This document shows positions 35,560 to 44,923 of a stretch of 64,000 nucleotides of DNA, one piece after another. The translations under genes were made by a program, and so were the position numbers. Position 1 is the stretch's first letter; every line of letters starts with the position of its first letter. The stretch is from NCBI GenBank assembly GCA_963755495.1, contig CAVWJS010000016.1, forward strand, positions 72,341 through 136,340, read 5' to 3'. Below the pieces are notes generated by a model, which saw only the letters and a list, made by a program, of their open reading frames with translations, did not search any database and had not been told where the DNA came from. Source of the stretch: Bog-473 sp963755495. Lineage in GTDB: Bacteria > Actinomycetota > Acidimicrobiia > Acidimicrobiales > RAAP-2.

Positions 35560-36774
35560 CTAGTTGATATGGATGCCTGAGATGGCCCGGCTGATGACCA
35601 GGCGCTGGATCTCCGACGTGCCCTCGAAGATCGTGTAGATCTTCGAATCGCGGTGCCATTGCTCGACCGGATAGTCCCGGACGTAGCCGTAGCCGCCCAG
35701 GATCTGGATGGCTTGCTCGGTGACCCACACGGCGTTCTCACCTGCGTAGAGCTTCGACATCGAGCCTTCACCGTTTTCGAACTTTTGGCCCGTGCCCGCC
35801 ATCCAGGCGGCACGGTGGACCAGCAAGCGGGCGGCGTCGGTCCGCATCTTCATGTCGGCCAGCTTGAAGGCAATGGACTGGTTCTCGATGATGGCCCGGC
35901 CGAACTGCTTCCGCTCCTTGGCGTAGTCGAGGGCGAACTCGTAGGCGGCCCGGGCGATGCCCACGGCCTGGGCTCCCACAATGGGACGGGAGGCCTCGAA
36001 AGTGGCCATGGCGGCCTGCGTGGAGGTCCGCTTGCCTTCTCTGGCCCGGGCCAGGCGGGCGTCCAGTTTTTCTTTGCCACCGAGGAGGAGGCGGCCCGGG
36101 ATGCGGCAGTCATCGAGCACGACCTCGGCCGTGTGCGAGGCCCGGATGCCCATCTTCTTAAATTTCTGACCCTGCGAGATCCCGGGTGTCCCCTCAGGCA
36201 CGACGAAGCTGGCCTGCCCACGGCTGCCCAACGCAGGATCGACGGAAAGGACGAGCACGTGGGTGTTGGCAATGCCCCCGTTGGTGATCCAGGTCTTGGT
36301 GCCGTTGAGAACCCACTCGTCCTTGGCCTCGTCGTAGACGGCACGCGACTTGAGCGAGGACACGTCGGAACCGGCATCGGGCTCTGACACGCCGAATGCG
36401 GCCAACTTCACGTCGTCGGGAGTGCCGAAGCACTGTGGGATCCATTCCGTGATCTGCTCGGGCGTGCCGTTGGAGAAGATGCCCGCCACGGCCAGCGTCG
36501 AACCAAAGATCGCGAGGGCGATTCCGGCGTCGCCCCAGCTCATCTCCTCACTGACCAGGCACATCAGGAGGCCGGTGGGGTCAGAAAAGCACTGACCTAT
36601 GAAATCGGCGGAGTAGAGGCCGTTTCTGGCTGCTTCTTGGATGATGGGCCATGGTGTCTCTTCGCGCTCGTCCCACTCGGGTCCGGCCGGTCGGATGACG
36701 TTCTCAGCGAATTCGTGAACCCACTTCTGGATTTGCTGCTGGTCCTCGTTCAGTTCGAGGGAGAAGTCAGACAT
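35560..36774 (-). CDS. Acyl-CoA dehydrogenase
   Basis: 404 residues, intact. ATG 36774 (MSDFSLELNEDQQQIQKWVH) is preceded by GAGGAGG about eight bases upstream; an upstream ATG at 36801 adds nine residues. Signatures: CLVSEEMSWGDAGIALAIFG, FGVSEPDAGSDVSSLKSRA (flavin site), YEFALDYAKERKQFGRAI, QILGGYGYVRDYPVEQWHRD, and YTIFEGTSEIQRLVISR with the catalytic Glu. It oxidises acyl-CoA thioesters to enoyl-CoA and gives electrons to ETF (etfBA at 10154-11905). Chain-length preference is not evident. An inverted repeat lies upstream. Confidence 0.95.
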   Translation of the reverse strand: MSDFSLELNEDQQQIQKWVHEFAENVIRPAGPEWDEREETPWPIIQEAARNGLYSADFIGQCFSDPTGLLMCLVSEEMSWGDAGIALAIFGSTLAVAGIFSNGTPEQITEWIPQCFGTPDDVKLAAFGVSEPDAGSDVSSLKSRAVYDEAKDEWVLNGTKTWITNGGIANTHVLVLSVDPALGSRGQASFVVPEGTPGISQGQKFKKMGIRASHTAEVVLDDCRIPGRLLLGGKEKLDARLARAREGKRTSTQAAMATFEASRPIVGAQAVGIARAAYEFALDYAKERKQFGRAIIENQSIAFKLADMKMRTDAARLLVHRAAWMAGTGQKFENGEGSMSKLYAGENAVWVTEQAIQILGGYGYVRDYPVEQWHRDSKIYTIFEGTSEIQRLVISRAISGIHIN

Positions 36775-36813
36775 CGAAAGCCCTCCTCGGGTCTTCGTCA
36801 ACGTTGCTCACTA

Positions 36814-36829
36814 GTTACTCAATGGTAAC
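36814..36829. promoter_or_regulatory. Inverted repeat upstream of acyl-CoA dehydrogenase (putative operator)
   Basis: GTTAC at 36814-36818 and GTAAC at 36825-36829 form a perfect 5-bp inverted repeat with a 6-base spacer, 40-55 bases before the dehydrogenase start. The site is A+T-rich in a G+C-rich setting. Its size is suitable for a TetR- or GntR-type repressor of fatty-acid degradation genes, but the regulator is not known. Confidence 0.4.
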
Positions 36830-36936
36830 CTGATCACGACATCGGGGTCTACACATGCCGCCCAGTCGCAGAAAGATGCCCTCTGAGCGGCGAGTCGGCG
36901 GCGGCGGCCGGGTGTGGAGCGGCCACGGGCTGGGCG

Positions 36937-38334
36937 TCAGCGGCGGATGGCGGTCCCGGAGGGTGTGTCCTCGACCGTCCATCCCATCGCGGTCAGCTCA
37001 TCGCGCAGCGCATCGGCCCGGGTGAAGTCCTTGGCCCCACGTGCGGCATCGCGCTCGGACACCAAGCGGGCGGCATCGTCGTCGATCTCTCCCGTATCGC
37101 CCCGGAGCGAGAGACCCAGGGCAGCGGCCAACACCGCGGCCGAGCGGGCCAGATACCGCCCCCGATCCTCGTCACCGGCATCGGCGCTGGTGTGGGCGGC
37201 CGTGACCAGATCGAAGATGGCGGCGAGGGCTCCGGGCGTGTCGAGGTCGTCGTCCATGCTGGTGCGAAATTGCGCCAAGGCGGCCGGATCCACGTCGGTG
37301 GCAGGGACAATGCCGTCGACCACGTATCCCGACTCGGTCTCAGCCAGCAGTTCACCTACCGAAAAACGCCGGGCCAACGTGTCCAGACGAGCGAGCGCAT
37401 TTTCGGCATCGGCCACGGTGACCGCGGTCACTTCGATCGGCGACCGGTAATGAGCTCGCAGTACGAGCAGGCGGTACGCCCGCGCATCACTGCGAGCCAG
37501 CAGGTCCGTCAGGGAGGTGAAATTCCCGAGTGACTTGGACATCTTCGTGCCGTCGACCTCCACCCACCCGTTGTGCACCCAGTGCTGGGCGAAAGGTCGA
37601 CCCTCGGCCACTGCCTGGGCCCGCTCGTTCTCGTGGTGGGGAAAGGCCAAATCCCGCCCGCCCCCGTGAAGATCAAACCCGTCGCCGAGTATGTCGAGTG
37701 ACATGACGACACATTCGGTGTGCCAACCGGGGCGTCCCAGACCCCAAGGAGACTCCCAAGCCGGTTCGCCGGGTTTCGCCTTCTTCCACAACGCGAAGTC
37801 GAGCGGCGAGCGCTTCTCTTCGACCGCCTCCACCCTCGCCCCGGCCTGGAGACTCTCGAGCGGCTGACGCGCCAAGAGTCCGTACCCCGGCACCTGAGCA
37901 ACGTTCAGGTAGACACCATCGGAAATTTCGTAGGCCACGCCACGCTCGACCAGATCGGACACCAGTGACACCATCCGGTCGATATACGCCGTGGCGTGCG
38001 GCGTGTCATTGGGACGCAGGACGCCAAGCAGGTCCATGGCCTCCCACCACCGGGCCTCGTACTCTTCGGCGACCTCGGTCTCGGTCCGGCCCTCGGCCCG
38101 CGCCCGGGCGATTATTTTGTCGTCGACGTCGGTGATGTTGGAGACGTAGCGCACCGCCAGGCCGTTGAAGAGTTGATACCGACGCAGCACGTCGAAGGTC
38201 AGGGTGAAGCGGCCATGGCCGATGTGAGGCAGGTTGTCGACGGTCGGCCCACAGACATACATCGAAACTTCGCCCGGGGTCCGCAGCTCAAAAGGGCGGA
38301 CAGTGCCAGTTGCGGTGTCGTGGAGGCGCAGCAT
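36937..38334 (-). CDS. cysS: Cysteinyl-tRNA synthetase
   Basis: 465 residues, intact. Class I motifs: HIGH in DNLPHIGHGRFTLTFDVLRR, KMSKS in DGTKMSKSLGNFTSL. Zinc ligands fit VCGPTVDN (Cys) and PGWHTECVVMSLDI plus FPHHENERAQ (Cys, His, Glu). The C-terminal anticodon-binding region is complete (SERDAARGAKDFTRADALRD). It charges tRNA-Cys. Length and the full C-terminal region favour CysS over MshC, the shorter mycothiol paralogue. The start is only 20 bases from the divergent valS start. Confidence 0.95.
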   Translation of the reverse strand: MLRLHDTATGTVRPFELRTPGEVSMYVCGPTVDNLPHIGHGRFTLTFDVLRRYQLFNGLAVRYVSNITDVDDKIIARARAEGRTETEVAEEYEARWWEAMDLLGVLRPNDTPHATAYIDRMVSLVSDLVERGVAYEISDGVYLNVAQVPGYGLLARQPLESLQAGARVEAVEEKRSPLDFALWKKAKPGEPAWESPWGLGRPGWHTECVVMSLDILGDGFDLHGGGRDLAFPHHENERAQAVAEGRPFAQHWVHNGWVEVDGTKMSKSLGNFTSLTDLLARSDARAYRLLVLRAHYRSPIEVTAVTVADAENALARLDTLARRFSVGELLAETESGYVVDGIVPATDVDPAALAQFRTSMDDDLDTPGALAAIFDLVTAAHTSADAGDEDRGRYLARSAAVLAAALGLSLRGDTGEIDDDAARLVSERDAARGAKDFTRADALRDELTAMGWTVEDTPSGTAIRR

Positions 38335-38354
38335 CCGGGTACGGTAACCCGATC

Positions 38355-40932
38355 ATGTCGACCGACGCGACAACCGCGCCCCAGGTTCCGGACAAGCCCA
38401 CTCTCGACGGGGTGGAGGCACGATGGGCCGCGGTGTGGGACGACGAGGGGACCTACCGCTTTAACCCCGCAGTCCACGCGCGAACAGGTCTTCTCCATCG
38501 ACACGCCACCGCCCACGGTCTCGGGCTCCTTGCACATGGGCTCAGTCTTCGGGTACGTCCAGACCGACGCCCTGGCCCGCTACCGGCGCATGAGCGGGTG
38601 GGAGATGTTCTACCCGATGGGTTGGGATGACAACGGGCTTCCCACCGAGCGTCGTGTCCAGACCTATTTCGGCGTCCGCTGCGACCCGTCATTGCCCTAC
38701 GACGCCGAGTTCACCCCGCCGCCAGAGCCGGGGAAAGAGGACATCCCGGTCAGCCGTCCCAATTTCATCGCCCTTTGCAACCAGCTCACAGTGCAAGACG
38801 AGAAAGTGTTCGAAGACCTCTGGCGCAGACTCGGCCTCTCGGTCGACTGGAGCAGGGGCTACGCCACCATCGACGAACGAAGCCGCCGCGCCAGCCAGCG
38901 CATGTTCTTGCGCAACCTGGCCCGTGGTGAGGCCTACTCGGCTGAGGCACCCACCCTGTGGGACATCGATTACCAGACGGCGGTGGCGCAGGCTGAAATG
39001 GAGGACAAGGAGCGAGACGGGGCCTACCACCGGTTGCGCTTCGACGACATTGAGATCGACACCACGCGACCCGAGCTGCTTGCCGCGTGCGTGGCCCTGG
39101 TGGCGCACCCTGACGACGAGCGGTTCGCGGCCCGTTTCGGCACCACGGTGCGCACTCCTCTCTTCGGGGTCGAGGTGCCCGTGGTGGCCCACCCGCTGGC
39201 CGAACCGGACAAGGGGTCCGGCATAGCCATGATCTGTACGTTCGGCGACGTGACCGACGTTGTTTGGTGGCGCGAGCTGCAGCTTCCGACCCGCTCCATC
39301 ATCACGCGCTCGGGGCGCATCGTGGAGACCCCTCCTCCCGGGGTGCCCGACGGCCCCGCCTGGCGGGCAATCGCCGGCGGCACCATAAAAGCGGCCCAGC
39401 GCGCCATGGTGGATCTACTACGCGCCTCAGGCGATCTCATCGGCGAGCCCCGGAGCATCAAGCACCAGGTCAAGTTCTACGAGCGGGGCGAACGGCCGCT
39501 CGAGATTGTCACCAGCCGCCAGTGGTACATCCGCAACGGTGGGCGCGACGAAGGCCTCCGCCAGGCCCTTCTGGCCCGGGGCAAGGAGCTGCAGTGGCAT
39601 CCCCCCTACATGGAGGTGCGCTACGAAAACTGGGTCAATGGGCTCAATAGCGACTGGCTCGTCAGCCGGCAGCGCTACTTCGGCGTCCCGGTCCCCGTCT
39701 GGTATCCGACGAACGCTGATGGCGAGCCGGACCATGCCCGGCCGATCGTGCCCGATGAGCTGAGCCTGCCGATCGATCCGACCACCGACGTGCCTCCCGG
39801 GTACGAGGCGTCACAGCGCGGCATCCCGGGAGGCTTCGTCGGCGATCCCGACGTCATGGATACGTGGGCCACTTCGTCACTGACGCCGCAGATTGCGTGC
39901 GGCTGGGAAGACGACCCAGAGCTCTTCGCCTCCACCTTCCCGATGGATCTGCGCCCGCAAGGTCCCGAGATCATCCGTACGTGGCTCTTCTCCACCACCC
40001 TGCGCTCGCACCTGGAGCACGACGTCCTGCCCTGGCGCCACGCCGCCCTCAACGGGTGGGTACTCGACCCCGATCACAAGAAGATGTCCAAATCCAAGGG
40101 CAACGTCGTGACCCCGATGCCCCTGGTCGAGGAATTTGGGTCCGATGCGGTGCGCTACTGGGCCTGCAACGGGCGCCCTGGCACCGACACCGCTGTTGAC
40201 AAGGGCGTCATGAAGATCGGCCGTCGCCTGGCCATCAAGATCCTGAATGCATCGAGGTTCGCGCTCGGCCGTCTCGGTGACGGCCCGGCGCCAGGGCTGT
40301 CCGCAGTGACCGCTCCCCTCGACCACGCCCTGTTGGTGCAACTCGCCGACGTCGTGCTCAGGGCCACGACGGCCTTCGAGGAGTTCGACTACGCGCGGGC
40401 TCAGGAAATGACCGAGACCTTCTTCTGGTCGTTCTGTGATGACTATGTAGAGCTGGTCAAGACCCGCGCCTACGGAGAGGGGGACCCAGATGGAGTCGGT
40501 GCAGCGGGTGCGGCCTCCGCCCGCGCCACGCTGGCCTTGGCGCTCTCGGTCCAACTCCGCCTCTTTGCTCCCTTCCTCCCCTTCGTGACCGAGGAGGTCT
40601 GGCACTGGTGGCAGCCCAGCTCGGTCCACCGCGCTCCATGGCCGACGCCGGGTGAATTCGGCGAGCACACCGGCGGAAATGGCGGGGGTACGGAGAGCAC
40701 CGTGCTCACCGTGGCCGCAGACGTTCTCGGTGCCATTCGACGTGCCAAGACGACAGAGAAGCGATCCATGCGGGCGAAGGTCGCCCGGCTCATCGTGTCC
40801 GGGCCACCGTCAACCTTGGCTGCGGTAGAAGCAGCACGAGGGGATCTGGCCGATGCGGGGGGGGTCGAAGCACTGGAGCTGGTGGAAGCCGACGCCTTCT
40901 CAGTGCTGATCGAGCTCGCCCCAGAGGCCTGA
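38355..40932 (+). CDS. valS: Valyl-tRNA synthetase (one frameshift)
   Basis: From ATG 38355 (MSTDATTAPQVPDKPTLDGV), frame change near 38475, then STREQVFSIDTPPPTVSGSL. The HIGH-equivalent is SLHMGSVFGYVQTDALARYR, with Ser replacing the second His. KMSKS is DHKKMSKSKGNVVTP. Other landmarks: MGWDDNGLPTERRVQ, YRWSRGY-like SVDWSRGYATIDERS, the editing domain IDTTRPELLAACVALVAHPD, and MDTWATSSLTPQI. About 858 codons, the shorter ValS type lacking a long C-terminal coiled coil. The last 33 bases overlap the convergent esterase gene. Confidence 0.93.
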
Positions 40933-42174
40933 CGGGGGCAGCTCTTCGGCCACCCTGACCCGAGCCGCCTCGAGAAAAGCGACCGCACCTGCGGTCGTAG
41001 CCTGGCACCGCAGGGAGGCCAGGACGTCGAAGGCATGCTGGGCCAGGGGAAGTTCCGCGTACGCCACCGGGCAAGCTGATACGGCCCGCAGGGAGGCCAC
41101 GAACCGACGGGCCATGGCGACAGGAACCAACGTGTCGTTTTGACCATGGAGCACGAAAAATGGCGGGGAGCCCCGGTGCACGCGGTAGGTAGGCGACGCG
41201 GAGCGGAAGATCTCGGCATGCCGTGCTGCGGTCGTCTTCATGACCTGGCGCTCGAGGAGTCGGCCCATCGCCAATCCGTAGCGGGTCACCTCTTCATCGG
41301 TGCCCGTTAGATCCATCACTCCATAAAAGGGGATGCAGGCGTCCACCGACGTGTCCGCGCTTTCGAAGCCGGGCTGAAAAGCGGGGTCGCCGGGCGTCAG
41401 CGCCAGTAGGGCACAGAGATGGCCGCCTGCCGAACCACCGCTCACGGCGATGAACGAAGGATCGCCGCCGTACTGGGAGATGTGGGTGCGGACCCACGCC
41501 ACAGCCCTTTTGGCATCGACGATGTGGTCGGGCCAGGTGGCCTGGGGACTCAGCCGGTAGTTGATGGCCACACACACCCAACCCCGCGCCACGAGCTCGA
41601 ACATCAGGGGCTTGCCTTGTTCGCGCTTGTCTCCTATGACCCAGGCTCCGCCGTGGATGTAGACCATGACCGGAGCCCCCGCAGGTGGGGCCAGCCTGGA
41701 GTGGTAGATGTCGAGCCGATGGGGTCGTTGCCCGTCCCCCCAATAGTCAATGTGCTTGACTGACTGCACAGCGCGCCCCTTCAGCGGGATGGCCCGGGTG
41801 ATCCTCCAGAAGCGGCCCCAGGTCGGAGGGTCCGTCGTGACGGCCACCGGAAAATTATGGCGACGAACCTCCCCCAGTGCGCCCGCGACGACCCTCGACG
41901 CCCTCCGCCCTGAGACGATCAGACCGGCCAGACCGGCCGAGCTCACCAGCGCAAGAGCGAGCCCGACGCGACCCGCCCACCCGCTGAATGCACCAAAGAG
42001 GCCGAAGACCACGGTGGCACCCACTTGCCAGACGATGTTTTGGAGCGCCAGTTCACCGACGAGCCAGCCGATGACGAAAATAGGAGTGCTCCAGGGCTCA
42101 TGCCGAAGCGGGCGGTAGGTCAAAAGGACGCCGAATGCTCCGAGGCCCGTCACGGCGAGATAGACGAAGGGCAC
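40900..42174 (-). CDS. Alpha/beta hydrolase (carboxylesterase/HSL type) with N-terminal membrane segments
   Basis: 424 residues, intact. The first ~95 residues form about three hydrophobic segments (FVYLAVTGLGAFGVLLTY; NIVWQVGATVVFGLFGAFSG; VGLALALVSSAGLAGLIV). The catalytic domain has VMVYIHGGAWVIGDKREQ (oxyanion hole), IAVSGGSAGGHLCALLAL (nucleophile GxSxG), HGQNDTLVPVAMA (Asp) and PLAQHAFDVLAS (His). This fits membrane-bound esterases or lipases of actinobacteria (LipN/LipO-like), possibly acting on acyl lipids. Its start faces the WS/DGAT gene divergently. Confidence 0.88.
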   Translation of the reverse strand: MPFVYLAVTGLGAFGVLLTYRPLRHEPWSTPIFVIGWLVGELALQNIVWQVGATVVFGLFGAFSGWAGRVGLALALVSSAGLAGLIVSGRRASRVVAGALGEVRRHNFPVAVTTDPPTWGRFWRITRAIPLKGRAVQSVKHIDYWGDGQRPHRLDIYHSRLAPPAGAPVMVYIHGGAWVIGDKREQGKPLMFELVARGWVCVAINYRLSPQATWPDHIVDAKRAVAWVRTHISQYGGDPSFIAVSGGSAGGHLCALLALTPGDPAFQPGFESADTSVDACIPFYGVMDLTGTDEEVTRYGLAMGRLLERQVMKTTAARHAEIFRSASPTYRVHRGSPPFFVLHGQNDTLVPVAMARRFVASLRAVSACPVAYAELPLAQHAFDVLASLRCQATTAGAVAFLEAARVRVAEELPPSGLWGELDQH

Positions 42175-42299
42175 GCCCCATCATCGCTCGACCGGTGGGG
42201 CGCAAGGCTCGGAAACCACGGAGGCGGCCGGCGGCCGGCGGTGAGAAGATGCCGACGTATGGGGCGGGGCGATCGAGCCGATGTGACAAAGGCGAGTCG

Positions 42300-43817
42300 G
42301 TGACACCGGAGCGGTTGTCCGGCCTCGACGCCAGCTTCCTCTACCTCGAGACGCCCACCCTCCATATGCACGTGGCGATCGTGGCGGTCTTCGATCCGAC
42401 CACCGTGCCCGACGGCTATTCCTTTCGCCGGATCCGGCAGCGGATCACTGAGCGGATACCTCTCCTCCCCGTATTTCAGCGCCGCCTGGTCGAAGTCCCG
42501 TTCCGCCTGGGGCACCCGGTGTGGGTGGACGACTCCGAATTCGACATCGACAATCATTTGCGCAGAGCGGCCCTTCCCTCACCTGGCGGCATGCGCGAGC
42601 TCGCGGACTTTGCGGCGGATGTCACCAGCAGGCAGCTGCACCGCGATCGACCCCTCTGGGAAATGTGGGTTGTGGAAGGACTCGAAGACGGCAAGGTTGC
42701 CCTCGTGGCGAAAATGCACCATTGCACCATCGACGGCGTGTCCGGCGCAGAGCTCCTCGGCGCACTCTTCGATCTTGAGCCAGCCCCGCCGGACCATGAG
42801 CACCAGGGTGTGCGCCAGCTCGACCTCCGCGTCCCATCCAACTTTGAGCTCGTGTCGCACGCGTTGGTGGCCAACCTCGTCCGACCGATCGACCTGGGCC
42901 GTACGGCATGGGCGGCGACGCAATCCATCGCCGGCATGCGCAAGGTGCGCAAAGGTGGTGAGGGGAAGACCGCACTCCCCCTTACCGCGCCGCGCACGTC
43001 GCTCAACGCCTCGGTGCACGCGCGCCGGCGTGTTGCCTTCGCCGCCGTCAACCTGGCTGACGTAAAGAAGATCAAGAACGCCATGGGCACCAGCGTCAAC
43101 GACGTGATCCTGGCGATCAGTACGGCGGCGCTGCGGACCTATCTTTTGGCCGGCGATGAGCTCCCCGGAGTGCCACTGGTGGCCGTCGTTCCCGTATCCG
43201 TGACTCCCGATGTGGCCGAGCTCAAAGGCTCCAACAAGATTTCGGCAATGTTCGTCAAGCTGCCGTGTGAACTCGACGATCCACTCGAGCGTCTGCGGGC
43301 CCTTCACGAGGGGATGAAGGGGGCGAAGGATGAGCACAAGGCCTTGGGGGCCGACACCCTGCAGAACTGGGCGGAGCATGCCTCGCCCAGTGTCTTTGCG
43401 GCGGCCGCTCGCCTCTACACGCGGATGAAACTGGCCAATCGGCACCGTCCGCTGGCCAACTTGATCATCTCCAACGTGCCCGGACCGGATCTGCCGCTCT
43501 ACATGGGCGGGTGCGAGATGCTGGGGATGTTCCCCCTGGGGCCCGTGATGGACGGAATGGGGCTTAACATCACCATCATGAGTTATCGCGACGTCCTCTA
43601 CTGGGGCCTGGCTTCCGATGCCCGCGCCGTCCCGAGGCTCTGGGACATTGCGGCAGCGATCCCGGCCGCGCTCAGCGAGCTGATGCAGGCCGCCGGGCTC
43701 GACGAGGATGCCTTCGATCTTCCCCTGCATCTGGGACCCGGTATGCCTCCCTCAGCCCATTGGATCCGCACCCCGGAGCCACCCTCGGCCGAGATGAACA
43801 ACGCGGCCTTCGCATGA
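42300..43817 (+). CDS. Wax ester synthase/diacylglycerol acyltransferase (WS/DGAT family)
   Basis: 505 residues, intact. GTG 42300 gives VTPERLSGLDASFLYLETPT, the standard family N-terminus; the upstream frame is arginine-rich. The catalytic HHxxxDG is in VAKMHHCTIDGVSGAELLGA. Other marks are PLWEMWVVEGLEDG, VNDVILAISTAALRTYL, and the C-terminal ANLIISNVPGPDLPLYMGG and LNITIMSYRDVLYWGL. The enzyme joins acyl-CoA to diacylglycerol or fatty alcohol, making storage triacylglycerol or wax ester. The VOC gene overlaps its stop (ATGA). Confidence 0.94.
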   Translation: MTPERLSGLDASFLYLETPTLHMHVAIVAVFDPTTVPDGYSFRRIRQRITERIPLLPVFQRRLVEVPFRLGHPVWVDDSEFDIDNHLRRAALPSPGGMRELADFAADVTSRQLHRDRPLWEMWVVEGLEDGKVALVAKMHHCTIDGVSGAELLGALFDLEPAPPDHEHQGVRQLDLRVPSNFELVSHALVANLVRPIDLGRTAWAATQSIAGMRKVRKGGEGKTALPLTAPRTSLNASVHARRRVAFAAVNLADVKKIKNAMGTSVNDVILAISTAALRTYLLAGDELPGVPLVAVVPVSVTPDVAELKGSNKISAMFVKLPCELDDPLERLRALHEGMKGAKDEHKALGADTLQNWAEHASPSVFAAAARLYTRMKLANRHRPLANLIISNVPGPDLPLYMGGCEMLGMFPLGPVMDGMGLNITIMSYRDVLYWGLASDARAVPRLWDIAAAIPAALSELMQAAGLDEDAFDLPLHLGPGMPPSAHWIRTPEPPSAEMNNAAFA

Positions 43818-44272
43818 CCGTCCGTGAGCTGGGCCACATCGTGCTGTACGTCCGCGACGTGAAACGGTCGGCCGACTTTTATCGGGACGTCCTCGGGTGG
43901 CGCCAGATCATGCCCGAACCGGGCTTAGATCCGGTCGGGGCGGCCGCCTTCTCGTCGGGCCGCACCCATCACGAGCTCCTCCTGATCGAAGTCGGGGCCG
44001 ATGCCACACCGATTCCCGAGGGACGGCGCGTGGGGATGTACCACTTCGGGCTCAAGGTCGGAGAAAGCGATGACGACCTCCGCGCCGTGCTGGCCGTCCT
44101 CGAGCGGATGGGGACCACCATTGTGGGTGCGTCCGATCACACGGTCACCCACAGCCTCTACATCAACGATCCCGACGGAAATGAGATCGAGCTCTACGTG
44201 GACGTTCCCGGCGTCGATTGGAAGGCCGACCCCTCCCTCTTCGCGGCGCCGATCCGCCCTCTTCGTCTTTAG
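43814..44272 (+). CDS. VOC family protein (glyoxalase/dioxygenase superfamily)
   Basis: 152 residues. Two beta-alpha-beta-beta-beta modules: ELGHIVLYVRDVKRSADFYR with metal-type His, then TVTHSLYINDPDGNEIELYV with the Glu. The motif DPDGNxIEL is typical of catechol 2,3-dioxygenase-like and glyoxalase-like proteins. The reaction is not assigned. ATG 43814 overlaps the upstream stop, indicating co-translation with the WS/DGAT gene. Confidence 0.88.
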   Translation: MTVRELGHIVLYVRDVKRSADFYRDVLGWRQIMPEPGLDPVGAAAFSSGRTHHELLLIEVGADATPIPEGRRVGMYHFGLKVGESDDDLRAVLAVLERMGTTIVGASDHTVTHSLYINDPDGNEIELYVDVPGVDWKADPSLFAAPIRPLRL

Positions 44273-44299
44273 GTCCGCCCCCCGATCTATGCGCACGGC

Positions 44300-44923
44300 A
44301 TGAGGACGCTCCACCCGCAGGACGCGGGCGCGCTGGAATCCGCTGTTACCGCGCTGCGTGCGGGCGAGGTGATCGTGGTCCCCACCGACACCGTCTACGG
44401 GATTGCCGCGCTCCCCGATGCCGCAGAGGCCGTTCAGCGGATTTATGTAGCCAAGGACAGACCCGAGGGCCTACACCTCCCTGTGCTGGCGGCCTCACTC
44501 GACGACGTGCTCGCGCTCGGTGTCGAGTTCACTGCGGCGGCCTCCGTCTTGGCGGCGCGGTGGTGGCCCGGGCCCTTGACCCTTGCCTTCGGATTTGCAC
44601 CTGACGCGGCCCGACCGCTTTGGTTGGCGGGACGCGACGAGGTTGCCGTGCGCATACCGAACAACGACTTCCTGCTCGCCTTGATGCGCAGGACGGGCGT
44701 AATGGTGGTCACCAGCGCCAACCGACACGGGGAGATAACTCCGGCTTCGGCCGAGGAAGCCGGACGGCAACTGTCCCCTCATGTGAACCTCGTCGTCGAC
44801 GCCGGGACGCTCGACTCCTCGCCTTCGACGCTGGTCAACGTCAGTTCGGTCGTGGCGAAGGTGGAACGGGAAGGTGCGATCGGGCACCATGAGGTGGCGA
44901 CCGCTCTGGCTGATTGCGCATGA
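44300..44923 (+). CDS. tsaC: L-threonylcarbamoyladenylate synthase (TsaC/Sua5/YrdC)
   Basis: 207 residues. Family motifs: VIVVPTDTVYGIAALPDAAE near residue 28, RIYVAKDRPEGLHLPVLAA near 55, WWPGPLTLAF near 88, EVAVRIPNNDFLLALM, and VVTSANRHGEITPASAEE near 145. It makes threonylcarbamoyl-AMP from threonine, bicarbonate and ATP for t6A in ANN-decoding tRNAs. No separate Sua5 C-terminal domain, so it is of the short TsaC type. TsaD follows with a four-base overlap. Confidence 0.92.
   Translation: MRTLHPQDAGALESAVTALRAGEVIVVPTDTVYGIAALPDAAEAVQRIYVAKDRPEGLHLPVLAASLDDVLALGVEFTAAASVLAARWWPGPLTLAFGFAPDAARPLWLAGRDEVAVRIPNNDFLLALMRRTGVMVVTSANRHGEITPASAEEAGRQLSPHVNLVVDAGTLDSSPSTLVNVSSVVAKVEREGAIGHHEVATALADCA

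Noticed and set aside
37996..38354. N-terminal extension of the valS frame
   Set aside because: This region is antisense to cysS; the true valS N-terminus is in another frame from ATG 38355.
42135..42299. 55-codon extension of the WS/DGAT ORF
   Set aside because: Arginine-rich leader with no family content; VTPERLSGLDASF at GTG 42300 is the standard start.
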